A DNA stretch of 64,000 nt from Saccharothrix ecbatanensis (GTDB lineage Bacteria; Actinomycetota; Actinomycetes; Mycobacteriales; Pseudonocardiaceae), in contig NZ_JACHMO010000001.1 of NCBI RefSeq assembly GCF_014205015.1, forward strand, positions 4,278,001 through 4,342,000. Reading direction: 5' to 3'. Both the position numbers and the translations under genes were made by a program. The notes under the pieces were generated by a model that saw only the letters and a program-made list of their open reading frames with translations, was not told the origin of the DNA and ran no database searches. Below, one piece after another: positions 27,354-37,166 of this stretch. Each line of letters begins with the position of its first letter. Within the stretch, counting starts at the first letter, position 1.

Positions 27354-29051
27354 ATGGACGACGCGGCCAGACTGGCGGACGAACTGTTCGACGTCATGCT
27401 CGACACCGATCCGGTGAACGCGACCCTGCTGGGCATCCCGGGCCGCGACCACCTGCTGAACGACCTGAGCGAGGAGGCCCAGGAGGCCACCGCCGCCCGG
27501 TTGCAGGACATCGCAGCGCGCGCTCATAGTCTGGACCGGCAGACGATGAGCGCGGAGGACCGGCGGACGATCGCCGTGGTCGTGCACCAGACCGACGCGG
27601 AGCTGAACCGCATCCGGTCCCGCGCGGCCGAGTTCACCGTGACCGACCTGTTCATCGCGCCTGCGGCGGAACTGCTGGTCATGGTGCCGATGGCCGCCCT
27701 TCCCGACGCCGAGCGCGCGGAGGCGTACCTGGACCGGCTGGCGGCGATCCCCGCCTACCTGGACCAGGCGGCCGAGCGGCACCGGATGGGCGTCGAGACG
27801 GGACGGGTCCCGGTGACGCGCCTGGTCGAGGCGGCCGTCCGCCAGCTCGACGGCTACCTGACCCAGGCGGTCGACCCGTTCACCACGCCGACGCCGGACG
27901 TGCCGCCACCGCGCTTCGCCGACCGGCGGGACAAGGTGCTCGCGGAGGCGGTCCGGCCGGCGTTCGCGCGGTACCGGCAGGTGCTCGCCGAGGAGGTCGC
28001 GCCGCACGGCCGGTCGGTCGACCAGCCCGGCCTGTGCTGGCTGCCGAACGGCAAGGACACCTATGCGGCGCTGGCGCGCGATCACACCACCACGGACCTG
28101 CCGCCGGAGGAGCTGCACGAGACCGGTCGGCACCGGATGGACGCCCTGACCAGGGAGTACGTCGACATCGGCGGCCGGGCGCTTGGCGTCACGGACTTCC
28201 CGGCGATCCTGGCCCGGCTGCGCGACGACCGCTCGTTGCGCTGGAAGGACGCCGACGAACTGCTCGCGGCGGCCCGGACCGCGATCGCCCGCGCCGAGGA
28301 GGCCGCGCCGCGCTGGTTCGGCCGGTTGCCCACGCGGTCATGCGTGGTGGCAGCCGCGCCCGAGTCGGCCGGTGGTGGCGGGCCGGCCGGGTACTACGTG
28401 CCGCCGTCGATGGACGGCGCCAAACCCGGCACGTACTACGCGAACACCAGCCGGGCCGAGGAGCGGGACCGCTACGGCATCGAGGCGATCGCGTTCCACG
28501 AGGCCGTCCCGGGGCACCACCTGCAACTTTCCCTCGCGCAGGAGCTCACCGGGCTGCCGATGCTGCGGCGGACCGGCGTGCTGACCGCGTACGCGGAGGG
28601 CTGGGGCCTGTACGTCGAGCGGCTGGCCGACGAGATGGGGCTGTACTCCGACCACGTCGCCCGGCTCGGCATGCTCTCGGCCGACTCCCGGCGGACCGCG
28701 CGGTTGGTGGTGGACACCGGGCTGCACGCGTTCGGGTGGACGCGGGAGCAGGCGGTGTCCTACCTGGTGGAGAACACCACCCGGCCCCGGGTGGAGATCG
28801 AGTCCGATGTGGACAGGTTCATCGCGCTGCCGGGGCAGGCCCTGGCGTACACCGTCGGCCAGCTCGAGTTCCAGCGCATCCGCGCGAACGCAGAACGGGC
28901 GCTGGGCGCGCGCTTCGACGTCCGCCGGTTCCACGACGTGGTGCTCGGCAGCGGCTCACTACCGCTGCCCGTGCTGGCCGACACCGTCGCCGAGTGGGCG
29001 AACGTCGAAGCTGGGCTCGGTGAGCCCGGACCGGAACGACAGGCCCAGTAG
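27354..29051 (+). CDS. DUF885-family metallopeptidase
   Basis: 565 residues from ATG 27354, 14 bp after the A-domain stop. The zinc site is [13 protein letters not shown] (near residue 381), with the third ligand in [12 protein letters not shown] about 30 residues on, as in DUF885 gluzincins. The protein is soluble, with no signal peptide. DUF885 members are little studied. In a cluster with a small peptide gene, the natural guess is cleavage of the peptide or release of the modified part, or product resistance by hydrolysis. This role is inferred from position. Confidence 0.85.
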   Translation: MDDAARLADELFDVMLDTDPVNATLLGIPGRDHLLNDLSEEAQEATAARLQDIAARAHSLDRQTMSAEDRRTIAVVVHQTDAELNRIRSRAAEFTVTDLFIAPAAELLVMVPMAALPDAERAEAYLDRLAAIPAYLDQAAERHRMGVETGRVPVTRLVEAAVRQLDGYLTQAVDPFTTPTPDVPPPRFADRRDKVLAEAVRPAFARYRQVLAEEVAPHGRSVDQPGLCWLPNGKDTYAALARDHTTTDLPPEELHETGRHRMDALTREYVDIGGRALGVTDFPAILARLRDDRSLRWKDADELLAAARTAIARAEEAAPRWFGRLPTRSCVVAAAPESAGGGGPAGYYVPPSMDGAKPGTYYANTSRAEERDRYGIEAIAFHEAVPGHHLQLSLAQELTGLPMLRRTGVLTAYAEGWGLYVERLADEMGLYSDHVARLGMLSADSRRTARLVVDTGLHAFGWTREQAVSYLVENTTRPRVEIESDVDRFIALPGQALAYTVGQLEFQRIRANAERALGARFDVRRFHDVVLGSGSLPLPVLADTVAEWANVEAGLGEPGPERQAQ

Positions 29052-29098
29052 GCTGGGTAGCAGACCCCCGGATCCGCCGACCTTAGGGACCACGCACT

Positions 29099-30331
29099 GT
29101 GAACGTCGAGTCGATCCGCGAGGACTTCCCGATCCTCCGTCGCAGGCTGGCCGACGACCAGCCCCTCGTCTACCTCGACAGCGCGAACACCTCGCAAAAG
29201 CCCTGGCAGGTCATCGACGCCATCGCCGAGCACTACAGGTGCCACAACGCGAACGTCGCGCGCACCGTCCACCAGCTGGGCGAGGAGGCGACGGCCGCGT
29301 ACGAGCTGGGGCGGACGAAGGTCGCGGAGTTCGTGCGGGCCGACACGGACGAGATCGTGTTCACCAAGAACGCCTCCGAAGCGCTCAACCTGATGGCCAA
29401 CGTGCTGGCCTGGAAGTCGCCGTACCAGGTGGGCGCCGGCGACGAGATCGTCATCACCGCGATGGAGCACCACTCGAACATCGTGCCGTGGCAGCTGCTG
29501 GCGGAGCGGACCGGCGCCCGGCTGCGCTGGTTCGGCCTCACCGACGAGGGCAGGCTCGACCTGTCCACTATGGACGACCTGATCAACGAGCGGACGAAGG
29601 TCGTCGCGCTGGCGCACGTGTCCAACATGCTGGGCACGGTCAACCCGGTGGCGCGGATCGCCGAACGGGCGCACCAGGTCGGGGCGCTGGTCGTGCTGGA
29701 CGCGTCGCAGGCCGTGCCGCACATGCGGTACGACGTGGCCGCGACGGGCGCCGACGCCATCGCGTTCACCGGCCACAAGATGGGCGGCCCCACCGGCATC
29801 GGCGTGCTGTGGGGACGGCGGGACCTGCTCGCGGAGCTGCCCCCGTTCCTGGGCGGCGGTGAGATGATCGAGTCGGTCCGGCTGGAACGGAGCACGTACG
29901 CGCAGCCGCCGCACCGGTTCGAGGCGGGCACGCCCCCGATCGCGCAGGCCGTGGGCCTCGGCGCGGCGGTGGACTACCTGACGTCGATCGGCATGGACAA
30001 CGTCGCCGAGCACGAGCGCGCCGTGACGGACTACGCGTTGCGCGGCCTGGCCGGGGTGCCGGGGCTGCGGATCCTGGGGCCGGCGACGGCCGAGGACCGG
30101 GGCGGCGCGATCAGCTTCACGTTCCAGGACGTGCACCCGCACGACGTCAGCCAGGTGCTGGACTCGCTCGGCATCGCGGTCCGGGCGGGTCACCACTGCG
30201 CCGCGCCGGCCCACCAGTGGTTCGGCGTGCCCGCGACCACCCGCGCGTCGTCCTACCTCTACACCACGTTCGCCGAGGTGGACGCGCTGATCGAGGGCTT
30301 GGAACGGGTCCGCGGCTTCTTCGTCCGCTGA
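29099..30331 (+). CDS. SufS-type cysteine desulfurase-like PLP enzyme, copy 2
   Basis: 410 residues from GTG 29099. It closely follows copy 1 along its whole length ([40 protein letters not shown] lysine in [11 protein letters not shown], cysteine in [14 protein letters not shown]). Both catalytic residues are kept. It lies 47 bp after the DUF885 gene and is followed by a strong terminator, so it is probably the last gene of the operon. Two retained paralogues suggest two different steps or a heteromer. Confidence 0.88.
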   Translation: MNVESIREDFPILRRRLADDQPLVYLDSANTSQKPWQVIDAIAEHYRCHNANVARTVHQLGEEATAAYELGRTKVAEFVRADTDEIVFTKNASEALNLMANVLAWKSPYQVGAGDEIVITAMEHHSNIVPWQLLAERTGARLRWFGLTDEGRLDLSTMDDLINERTKVVALAHVSNMLGTVNPVARIAERAHQVGALVVLDASQAVPHMRYDVAATGADAIAFTGHKMGGPTGIGVLWGRRDLLAELPPFLGGGEMIESVRLERSTYAQPPHRFEAGTPPIAQAVGLGAAVDYLTSIGMDNVAEHERAVTDYALRGLAGVPGLRILGPATAEDRGGAISFTFQDVHPHDVSQVLDSLGIAVRAGHHCAAPAHQWFGVPATTRASSYLYTTFAEVDALIEGLERVRGFFVR

Positions 30332-30343
30332 TTTCACATGCGC

Positions 30344-30376
30344 TGTGGCGCGGCGACCAATGGCCGCCGCGCCACA
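30344..30376. terminator. Terminator at the end of the NRPS/peptide cluster
   Basis: TGTGGCGCGGCG (30344-30355) pairs with CGCCGCGCCACA (30365-30376). It begins 12 bp after the second SufS-type stop and faces the convergent xylanase gene. Confidence 0.78.
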
Positions 30377-30401
30377 TCTCCGCAGGTTGGTCTGGGAGTG
30401 C

Positions 30402-31097
30402 TCAGCTCACGGTGATGTTGGAATTACCGCTGCTCTGGTAACCCTCGGTCGCCATGATCATGTAGTAGCGGAAACCGCCGAGGTTCATCCCGGCGCGGGC
30501 CCACGCGTCGAAGTGGTTGCCGGTGGTGATGGTGCCGCCCGTCTTCTTCGACGTGCGGACGCTCCAGAACTGCGGGAACGTTTTGTTGCCTTCGACGGAA
30601 GGCGCGTTATACCGCATTGTCTGGTAGATGTCGTACGTGCCGCCGTCGCTGTTGACGGAACCCTTGCGGGTGCCGGTGGGCCGGTACGTGCCCCAGTTGT
30701 CGACGATGTAGTACTCCACGAGCGGGTTGGACGTCCAGCCGTAGAGGCACAGGTAGCCGTTGCCGGACGGGTTGAAGCTGCCCGAGTACCGGACGGTCCG
30801 GCGACTGCCGGTGCTCCAGCCCTTGCCGCACACGAAGTTGCCGGTGTTGCGCCACGAGGTGCTGTACTGGCCGCCCGACCCCATGGTCATGGAGACGGTG
30901 CCGTTGGCATCGGTCCAGAACGAGTAGTAGTAGCCGTTGTGGGTGCCGGTCTGGTTGTTGGTGACGGTTTGCGCGTGGGCGGTGCCGGGCAGCAGCAACG
31001 CGGACGTGGCCAGAGCCAAGGTGCCGGCGCCACCGAGGAACATTCTGCGGCTGAGCGGGTGCGCGGTTTGGTCAGGGGCGTCGTCGTCCATGTGCAT
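30402..31097 (-). CDS. xlnB: Secreted GH11 endo-1,4-beta-xylanase (Tat substrate)
   Basis: 231 residues. The N-terminus has a twin-arginine signal ([15 protein letters not shown], cleavage near AHA). The mature part is a single GH11 jelly roll with the nucleophile Glu in [12 protein letters not shown] and the acid/base Glu in [14 protein letters not shown] at the end. It has no carbohydrate-binding domain. GGAGG precedes ATG 31097; ATG 31091 is a second choice. A TTTCGAAA palindrome lies about 150 bp upstream. With the mannanase it points to plant cell-wall use. The symbol follows the GH11 xylanase name in streptomycetes. Confidence 0.92.
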   Translation of the reverse strand: MHMDDDAPDQTAHPLSRRMFLGGAGTLALATSALLLPGTAHAQTVTNNQTGTHNGYYYSFWTDANGTVSMTMGSGGQYSTSWRNTGNFVCGKGWSTGSRRTVRYSGSFNPSGNGYLCLYGWTSNPLVEYYIVDNWGTYRPTGTRKGSVNSDGGTYDIYQTMRYNAPSVEGNKTFPQFWSVRTSKKTGGTITTGNHFDAWARAGMNLGGFRYYMIMATEGYQSSGNSNITVS

Positions 31098-31243
31098 GCT
31101 TCCTCCTCATTGAGGCCAGCAGGGGTCAGGCGGCGGGATACACCTGGCAGGCCGTTTTCGGCCGGGGTCGACAGCGGGTCGAGGCTTATCGATGCGGACA
31201 GTGTTTGTCCGACTCCGACGCGTTGTCAACGATTCTCGTAATG

Positions 31244-31251
31244 TTTCGAAA
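31244..31251. promoter_or_regulatory. TTTCGAAA palindrome in the xylanase/RCC1 divergent spacer
   Basis: The palindrome TTTCGAAA lies in a relatively AT-rich stretch (GTAATGTTTCGAAAACG) of the 319-bp spacer 31098-31416. Palindromes of CGAAA/TTTCG type have been noted before actinomycete xylanase genes. The site is short, so chance is not excluded. No other gene was seen in this spacer. Confidence 0.35.
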
Positions 31252-31416
31252 ACGTTCGGCGTGCCCTATCTGGGATTCCGGGCGTGCCGAAGGCCCCCGC
31301 ATCAGATCCGCGTAAAGACGCCCGCGAACCCCGGGCGCCGCTGTGATCATGGTTTCCAGCTTGATCACGTACCCGCGCCCTCGTGGAGGGCCGCGCGGTG
31401 ATCCGAGGGGGGACCG

Positions 31417-32793
31417 ATGAGGGCTGTACACGGAGTCTTAGCGGCGGTTGTCGGCTTGTTGGCCGTCATGCCGGGCGCGCCGGCCAACGCGGCCGGTGAC
31501 GAAGCACCGAAGACCACCACGTCGACGAGCGTGGTCGGGTGGGGTCGCAACACCGCGGGCCAGGTGGGCGACAACACCTGGACCAACCGCTCCACCCCGT
31601 CCCGGACCTGCGCGGTCGCTGCCACCGACTGCGCCACCAGCCCGCTGACGTCGGTCGCCGCGATCAAGGGCGGCGGTGTCCACACGGTCGCGCTGCGCGC
31701 CGACGGGAGCGTGCTGAGCTGGGGGGCGAACTTCGACGGCCAGTTGGGTGACGGCACCACGACGAGCCGGTACACCCCCGTGCCGGTGTGCGCGGTGGGT
31801 GCGGCGGACTGCGCCGCCACCCCGCTGACCGGCGTCACCGCGATCGCGGCGGGCTGGGACCACAACCTCGCCCTGCTGTCCGACGGCACGGTGGTGAGCT
31901 GGGGCCGCAACTACTCCGGCAGGTTGGGAGACGGCACCTACACCGACCGGACCACTCCCGTGCGGGTGTGCGCGGTGGGCGCGACCGACTGCGCGGCCAA
32001 CCCGCTGAGCGGCGTCGTCGCGATCGCCGCGGGTTCGCTGCACAGCCTCGCGTTGCTCGGCGACGGCACGGTGGTCGCATGGGGCGACAACTGGAACGGG
32101 CAGCTGGGCGACGGCACGTCCACCGGCCGCCACACTCCCGGGCCGGTGTGCGCGGTCGGGGCCGTGGACTGCGCCGCCACCCCGCTGACCGGCGTCACCG
32201 CGATCACGTCGGGCTCGGGCTACAACCTCGCCCGGCTGAGCACGGGCGCCGTCGTCGGCTGGGGTTTCAACGGCAGCGGCCAACTCGGTGACGGCACCAC
32301 CACGACGCGCACCACCCCGGTGTCGGTTTGCGCGGTAGGCGCGACGGACTGCACCACCGCCCCGCTCGCCGGCGTCACGTCACTGGCCGCGTCCCCGAGC
32401 GGCGCGCACAGCTTCGCGTTGACCGCCAACGGCCAGGTGCTCAGCTGGGGCTTCAACGGCAACGGCGAACTGGGCAACGGCACGACCGCGGACCGGTCCA
32501 CCCCTGGTGCGGTCTGCGCGATCGCGGCGGTCAACTGCGCCGCCACCCCGCTCAGCGGCATCACGTCGGTGGTCGCGGGCGGTCAGGCCGGCGCGGCGCT
32601 TGGCGCAGGTGGCGCGGTCGTGACGTGGGGTGGCAACTACGACGGCCAACTCGGCAGCGGCAGCACGGCGACCAAGTCGACGGCGCCGGTCCGGGTGTGC
32701 GCGCCGGGTGCCACGAACTGCTCGGCGAACCCGCTGACCAACGTGACCACGCTCGGCGCCGGCCGCTGGCACTTCCTCGCGGCCCGCGGCTGA
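31417..32793 (+). CDS. Secreted RCC1-repeat protein with paired cysteines in each repeat
   Basis: 458 residues from ATG 31417 after GGGGGACCG. The signal peptide is MRAVHGVLAAVVGLLAVM with an ANA cut. Seven blades of about 60 residues each carry 'SWG.N..GQLGDGT...R.TPV.VCAVGA.DCA..PL.GV.AIA', the RCC1 beta-propeller pattern. Each blade has an added Cys-x6-Cys loop (CAVGATDC, CAVAATDC, CAIAAVNC, CAPGATNC) likely to form a disulfide outside the cell. Bacterial RCC1 proteins are thought to bind ligands or proteins; the partner here is unknown. A terminator follows. Confidence 0.88.
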   Translation: MRAVHGVLAAVVGLLAVMPGAPANAAGDEAPKTTTSTSVVGWGRNTAGQVGDNTWTNRSTPSRTCAVAATDCATSPLTSVAAIKGGGVHTVALRADGSVLSWGANFDGQLGDGTTTSRYTPVPVCAVGAADCAATPLTGVTAIAAGWDHNLALLSDGTVVSWGRNYSGRLGDGTYTDRTTPVRVCAVGATDCAANPLSGVVAIAAGSLHSLALLGDGTVVAWGDNWNGQLGDGTSTGRHTPGPVCAVGAVDCAATPLTGVTAITSGSGYNLARLSTGAVVGWGFNGSGQLGDGTTTTRTTPVSVCAVGATDCTTAPLAGVTSLAASPSGAHSFALTANGQVLSWGFNGNGELGNGTTADRSTPGAVCAIAAVNCAATPLSGITSVVAGGQAGAALGAGGAVVTWGGNYDGQLGSGSTATKSTAPVRVCAPGATNCSANPLTNVTTLGAGRWHFLAARG

Positions 32794-32819
32794 TCGGTCC
32801 CCGACACTGATGACCGGGC

Positions 32820-32863
32820 AGCCGCAACCGCCGGAAGGTTCCGGACTCCCCGCGGTTGCGGCT
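32820..32863 (+). terminator. Terminator after the RCC1-repeat gene
   Basis: AGCCGCAACCGC (32820-32831) pairs with GCGGTTGCGGCT (32852-32863). An inner CCGGAA/TTCCGG stem is also present. It lies 27 bp after the stop. Confidence 0.7.
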
Positions 32864-32924
32864 CCCGGTCGGCACCGCTCTGGCACTGTGGCCTTCGAAG
32901 CAATCGGAGGACGGGGAGGGTGCC

Positions 32925-33878
32925 GTGACCGGAGAACCGGACGCCGGCCGGGAGCCGCGCTCGGCGACCGACGAGGAGCGGTTGATCGCCCAGCGGGCGG
33001 TGTCGCCGCGCATCGCGCTGATGGACCTCCTGAATCAGCTTCAGGGTGAAGTGCCCGGGGTCGCCGCTTACCAGGCCGCCCACTGGCTCTTGCCGAAGGA
33101 ACCCCCTCAGCCAGGGATGAAACCTCCTCCGGGTGCGCGGTGGAGCTGGGACACCGGCACCTGGTCCGTCGACCACCCGGCCGCGATGCGGCTCTGGTCA
33201 CGGCGCGACGAGGTCGGCCTGCCGCCGTGGGAGATGGTGGACGCGTTCCTGGCGGCCTACGCCGAGCGCACCGGCGACGACAGCTCGCGTCAAGTGGTCG
33301 AGGAGCTCTACGTCGAGGCGGAGAAGCAGCTACGCGACCGCGAGGGTGCACCGGAGACGCTTTCCGCGAGCACCCATGACGAGGCCGTCGCGGTCGCGGA
33401 GCGGTATGGGTACGGCGAGTTCGTGCAGGTGATCGAGCACAGCTACTCGGACAGCGGGTTCGGCCTCGCGCTGATCTTCGCGGTCTTGCCCGGGTTCTTC
33501 GGGGTCTTGCTGCTGTTCCAGGCCGACGGGGACGTGCTCGCTCTCGTGGGCGGCATCCTCCTCACCGTGCTGGCGGCCGGGATCCTGGCCTTCGGCGTCG
33601 CGGCCCGGCGCGAGCCGGCACCGGTGCCCCGTCAGCTGTTCCTGTTCACCGGCGGCGTCGTCCTCGGTGTCGACGGTGTGTTGGACCCGTACGCGTGGCC
33701 GGATCTGGAGCTGGTCACGAAGGTGATCGTCTCCAACGTGGGCTCGGATTACCACGAGGTGCGGGAGAAGGTGCTCCTGCTCGGCCCGCTCGCCAGGAGC
33801 ACGCAGTTCGCCGTCCCCTCGGCACATCGCGCGAGCGTCGTGGCTCTCGCCGGGGCGGGCGGCGCGACGTTCCGCTAA
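32925..33878 (+). CDS. Hypothetical two-helix membrane protein
   Basis: 317 residues from GTG 32925 with GGGGAGGGTGCC upstream. A soluble acidic N-terminal half (about 185 residues; WSWDTGTWSVDHPAAMRLW, WEMVDAFLAAYAERTG) precedes two membrane helices (LALIFAVLPGFFGVLLLF and VGGILLTVLAAGILAFGVA). A basic linker and a C-terminal beta-like domain (LFLFTGGVVLGVDG) that looks PH-like follow. I do not recognise a named family. It is convergent with a kinase gene four bases away. Confidence 0.7.
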   Translation: MTGEPDAGREPRSATDEERLIAQRAVSPRIALMDLLNQLQGEVPGVAAYQAAHWLLPKEPPQPGMKPPPGARWSWDTGTWSVDHPAAMRLWSRRDEVGLPPWEMVDAFLAAYAERTGDDSSRQVVEELYVEAEKQLRDREGAPETLSASTHDEAVAVAERYGYGEFVQVIEHSYSDSGFGLALIFAVLPGFFGVLLLFQADGDVLALVGGILLTVLAAGILAFGVAARREPAPVPRQLFLFTGGVVLGVDGVLDPYAWPDLELVTKVIVSNVGSDYHEVREKVLLLGPLARSTQFAVPSAHRASVVALAGAGGATFR

Positions 33879-33882
33879 TGGG

Positions 33883-35721
33883 CTACATCCGGCTGAGGAT
33901 CATGGTGTTCCACCACAGGTCGAGGCGTTCCAGCGTGTCGTTCGTCGCGCCGGGTGGAGTGATCAGGGTGCCGGTCGTGACCGCGCCCGCGTCCGTCCAC
34001 AACAGACTGCCGGTGCCGCCGTCCAGGTAGCAGGTGGTGAACTCGCCGTCGAGTGGACCGGAGGTGTCGCGGTAGTAGGTGGAGTAGTGCAGGGGGTGGG
34101 TGGCCGGACGGCAGCCGCCCTGGGAGTCGTCACGCGGGATGCCCCGGGTGGTGACGACGCTCGTGAAGTGGGCGTCCTGGGCGGCGCGGGTGGCGAAGAG
34201 GCGGAACTCGGCGCGCGCCGGTGGGTCGAACCGGTGGTGGCGCTCGTTGGCTTGCGTGCAGACGACCTTCGCGGTGACGCCCTCGCCGTCGGCGGCTTCG
34301 GTGACGCAAGAAGCGTTGCCGCGGTAGACGCCGGGGAGGGAGGCGAGGAGTTTCTGCTCTTCGGGGTTCGGCGCGGGGGCCTTGGTGATGGTAGCGGTGG
34401 TGGTGGGGGTGGTTTTGGCCGATGACTTGGTGGTCTTTGACTCGGCAGTCTGGGAGCTGGTGGCCGTGCCGGACCCGCCGATGATCGTCTTGGACGAGCC
34501 GTCGAGCATCGAGTAGACGACGGCGGCAACGGCCACGAGCACGACCACCGATGCGGCCACCACAGCGAGCGCGGTGCGGCGGGCCCGCGACGGATCAGTG
34601 CGCTGAGGCCCGACCGGCGGCGGAACAGGACCATGCCGCCACGGGAGTTGAGGTGCGGCAGGGGATCCAGGGCCAGATCGCGGCGCGTTGCCGGGCCCGG
34701 AACCGGCGCCAAGCCCGGACGCAGGGCCAAGACCGGGTGCGGGGCCAAGACCGGGTGCGGGGCCGATGCCTGATCCCGAAGCGGCGGATCCGGCAGCGGC
34801 GGATCCGGCAGCGGTGCCGGAGCCCGGGGCGGTGGTGCGCGGCGGCGGGACGGGTTCGGTGGGCGCGGCGGGCGGAGCCGGGATCGTGGGAATGGCGCGT
34901 GGTGTGGGGGTGAGCGCGGCGCGGGCGGCGGTGGCCAGTGCGCCGGCACTCTCGTGTCTGGACGCCGGGTCCTTGGCCATGCCACGGGCGATCACGTTGT
35001 CCAGCGCGGGCGGCACGGCCGGGTTCAGCAGGTGTGCCTTCGGTGGCGCTTCCTGGACGTGGGCCCAGATCTGGGCGGCGGTGCCGTCCACGTCGAACGG
35101 CCGCCGTCCGCTCAGGCACGCGAACAGCACGCACGCCAACGCGTAGATGTCCGACCGCGCGTCGACCGCCACGTTCTCGAACCGCTCGGGCGCCATGTAG
35201 TCGACCGTGCCGATCACGTCACCGGACGCCGTGATCTGCGTGTCGGCCGCCGTGGTGGTGCGGGCGATGCCGAAGTCCACCAAATACACGAAGTCACCTG
35301 GCGTGACGAGGATGTTGGACGGCTTCACGTCCCGGTGCACGAGCCCGTCCGCGTGGGCCGCGTCGAGCGCGCCGGCCACCTGTTCCACGATCCGCACCGC
35401 ACGCTCGGGGGCCAGCGGTCCACCGGCGATCAGGTCGGTCAGGTCCGCGCCCTCCACCAGGCGCATGTCGAGGTAGAGCCGTCCGTCGATCTCACCGTAG
35501 GCGTGGATCGGGATCACGTGCGGCTCCCGCAGCCGCGCCACGATCTGCGCCTCCCGCCGGAACCGCGCCCGGAACGCGGCGTCGTCGTGGAAAGCGGGCG
35601 AGAGCCGTTTGAGCGCCACCGTCCGGTCGTGCGCGGTGTCGTGCGCGCGGTGCACCTCGCCCATGCCGCCACGCCCGATCAGCGGCCCGATCCGGTAAGG
35701 CCCGAACGTCTCGTCTGCCAT
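33883..35721 (-). CDS. Membrane Ser/Thr protein kinase with extracellular sensor domain
   Basis: 612 residues from ATG 35721. The kinase domain is residues 6-270: [26 protein letters not shown] with the normal lysine, and LVDFGIA. A long Pro/Gly/Ser/Ala-rich segment with tandem [11 protein letters not shown] repeats follows. One membrane helix ([20 protein letters not shown]) and a Thr/Lys linker lead to an extracellular domain of about 140 residues with five cysteines ([26 protein letters not shown]). The signal sensed is unknown. A tandem 9-bp repeat lies in the spacer upstream. Confidence 0.92.
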   Translation of the reverse strand: MADETFGPYRIGPLIGRGGMGEVHRAHDTAHDRTVALKRLSPAFHDDAAFRARFRREAQIVARLREPHVIPIHAYGEIDGRLYLDMRLVEGADLTDLIAGGPLAPERAVRIVEQVAGALDAAHADGLVHRDVKPSNILVTPGDFVYLVDFGIARTTTAADTQITASGDVIGTVDYMAPERFENVAVDARSDIYALACVLFACLSGRRPFDVDGTAAQIWAHVQEAPPKAHLLNPAVPPALDNVIARGMAKDPASRHESAGALATAARAALTPTPRAIPTIPAPPAAPTEPVPPPRTTAPGSGTAAGSAAAGSAASGSGIGPAPGLGPAPGLGPASGLGAGSGPGNAPRSGPGSPAAPQLPWRHGPVPPPVGPQRTDPSRARRTALAVVAASVVVLVAVAAVVYSMLDGSSKTIIGGSGTATSSQTAESKTTKSSAKTTPTTTATITKAPAPNPEEQKLLASLPGVYRGNASCVTEAADGEGVTAKVVCTQANERHHRFDPPARAEFRLFATRAAQDAHFTSVVTTRGIPRDDSQGGCRPATHPLHYSTYYRDTSGPLDGEFTTCYLDGGTGSLLWTDAGAVTTGTLITPPGATNDTLERLDLWWNTMILSRM

Positions 35722-35781
35722 GTCCCCCGCGTTCTCCGTACGCCGTCCGTGCGATCGACGCGAGCGGGGCCGCAGTGGTTC

Positions 35782-35821
35782 CCCTGCTGACCCTGCTGAC
35801 CCTGCTGACCCTGCGCGGCGA
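35782..35821. repeat. Tandem 9-bp repeat (CCTGCTGAC) upstream of kinase gene
   Basis: Four copies of CCTGCTGAC run in tandem between the divergent kinase and SGNH hydrolase genes (spacer 35722-36008). The repeat is untranslated in my gene calls. It may vary in copy number between strains. Nothing else was seen in the spacer apart from a good RBS before 36009. Confidence 0.7.
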
Positions 35822-36008
35822 TTATCCGCAGGAGTGGAACGGGGTCGGCAGCGGGATCGGAACCACGGCGGCCCGGTCACGGTCGGCGAGCGGGGTTCAC
35901 CTGCTCCGGCGACCTCCCGGCACCAACGGGTCATCCGGTTTCCGGAGAGTCCCCCGCGGCGGTTCCGGCACCTACCGTTGCCCCGACCACACCGAGGAGT
36001 TGAGGTCG

Positions 36009-37166
36009 ATGTCCCGAAGTCGGGTCCTCGCCGCCGTGATCGCCATCGGCGCCGCGACGCTCACCGCCGCCGAAGCACAAGCCGCGCCGGCACTGCCCGC
36101 CGCCGTCGTCTCACTCGGCGACAGCTACATCTCCGGTGAAGCCGGCCGCTGGCGTGGCAACGCGCTGGAGAACTCGGGCGACAAGTGGGGCACGGACCTC
36201 GCCACCAAGTGCGACGGGGGCAGCTGCACGACCAACCCGCAGTGGATCTACGGGGACACCCACACCGACACGAACATGTGCCACCGCTCGACGTCGGCCG
36301 AGATCATCAGCGCCGCGATCCCCAACGCGACACCGGTCAACCTGGCCTGCTCCGGCGCGACCACCCACGACGTGCGCAACGGCGACGCCGCCCGCCACCA
36401 GCCCAACCAGCTGGACCTGCTGCGCGCCACCGTCCGGCAGCACGACGTGAAGCTGGTCGTGCTGTCCGTCGGCGGCAACGACCTCGGGTTCGGCGACATC
36501 ATCGCCGACTGCGTCAAGGGCTACCTCCTGAACTACAAGTGCGCGCCGGTGTGGGATCCGAAGGTCACCGCGAAGCTCGACCAGCTCCGGCTCGACGTCG
36601 GCGCCACCGTCAAGGCGATCAAGGACGTGCTGAACGCCGCCCAAGGCGCGGGCACGTACCAGTTCGTCCTCCAGTCCTATCCCGCGCCGATGCCGGCCGC
36701 CAAGAACTTCCGCATCCCCGAAACCGGGCCGCGGTTCTCCGTGGGCGGCTGCCCGGTGTGGGACACCGACGCGAACTGGGCGCGGCAGCAGCTCGTGCCG
36801 ACCATCGCCGCGCAGCTCAAAACGGTGGCCGCCGCCCGCGCCGTGCGGTTCCTCGACCTCCGGAACGCCTACGACGGCCGCGGGGTGTGCGCCACGGACT
36901 CGCAGCAGGCACAAGAGGGCAACAGTGCCGCCAATCCCCTCCCCGGCACGACGGCGGAGTGGGTGCGATGGGTCGTCAGCGGGCACACGTCGCAAGGGGA
37001 CCAGCAGGAGAGCATGCACCCCAACTACTACGGCCAGCGTGCGCTCGGCACCTGCCTGCGTCTGATGCACGAGAAGGTCACCGGCGACTTCACGTGCGCC
37101 AACACGCGGGGCGCCGGTCCGGCACGCATGACGTTGTCCCCGATCACCACGTCACGCGACCTCTGA
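36009..37166 (+). CDS. Secreted SGNH-hydrolase (GDSL lipase/esterase)
   Basis: 385 residues. ATG 36009 follows GAGGAGTTGAGGTCG. The signal peptide is [20 protein letters not shown] with an AQA cut. Block I is [16 protein letters not shown] with the Ser nucleophile. Block II Gly is in [10 protein letters not shown], block III in [14 protein letters not shown], and the block V Asp/His pair is in [16 protein letters not shown]. Six or more cysteines suit an exported enzyme. It resembles actinomycete SGNH lipases that act on acylated sugars or lipids. Its last 23 bases overlap the convergent oxidase gene. Confidence 0.9.
   Translation: MSRSRVLAAVIAIGAATLTAAEAQAAPALPAAVVSLGDSYISGEAGRWRGNALENSGDKWGTDLATKCDGGSCTTNPQWIYGDTHTDTNMCHRSTSAEIISAAIPNATPVNLACSGATTHDVRNGDAARHQPNQLDLLRATVRQHDVKLVVLSVGGNDLGFGDIIADCVKGYLLNYKCAPVWDPKVTAKLDQLRLDVGATVKAIKDVLNAAQGAGTYQFVLQSYPAPMPAAKNFRIPETGPRFSVGGCPVWDTDANWARQQLVPTIAAQLKTVAAARAVRFLDLRNAYDGRGVCATDSQQAQEGNSAANPLPGTTAEWVRWVVSGHTSQGDQQESMHPNYYGQRALGTCLRLMHEKVTGDFTCANTRGAGPARMTLSPITTSRDL

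Noticed and set aside
30391..30404. TGGGAGTGCTCAGC as another CebR-type box
   Set aside because: The second half does not pair with the first, and it lies at the 3' end of the xylanase gene, not in a promoter.
31417..32793. DNA repeats of about 180 bp as a mobile or satellite element
   Set aside because: They are the blades of the RCC1-repeat protein, diverged at DNA level and in frame.
34700..34830. Short tandem repeats as a CRISPR array
   Set aside because: They are in-frame GLGPAP-type codons within the linker of the Ser/Thr kinase gene, with no spacer-repeat pattern.
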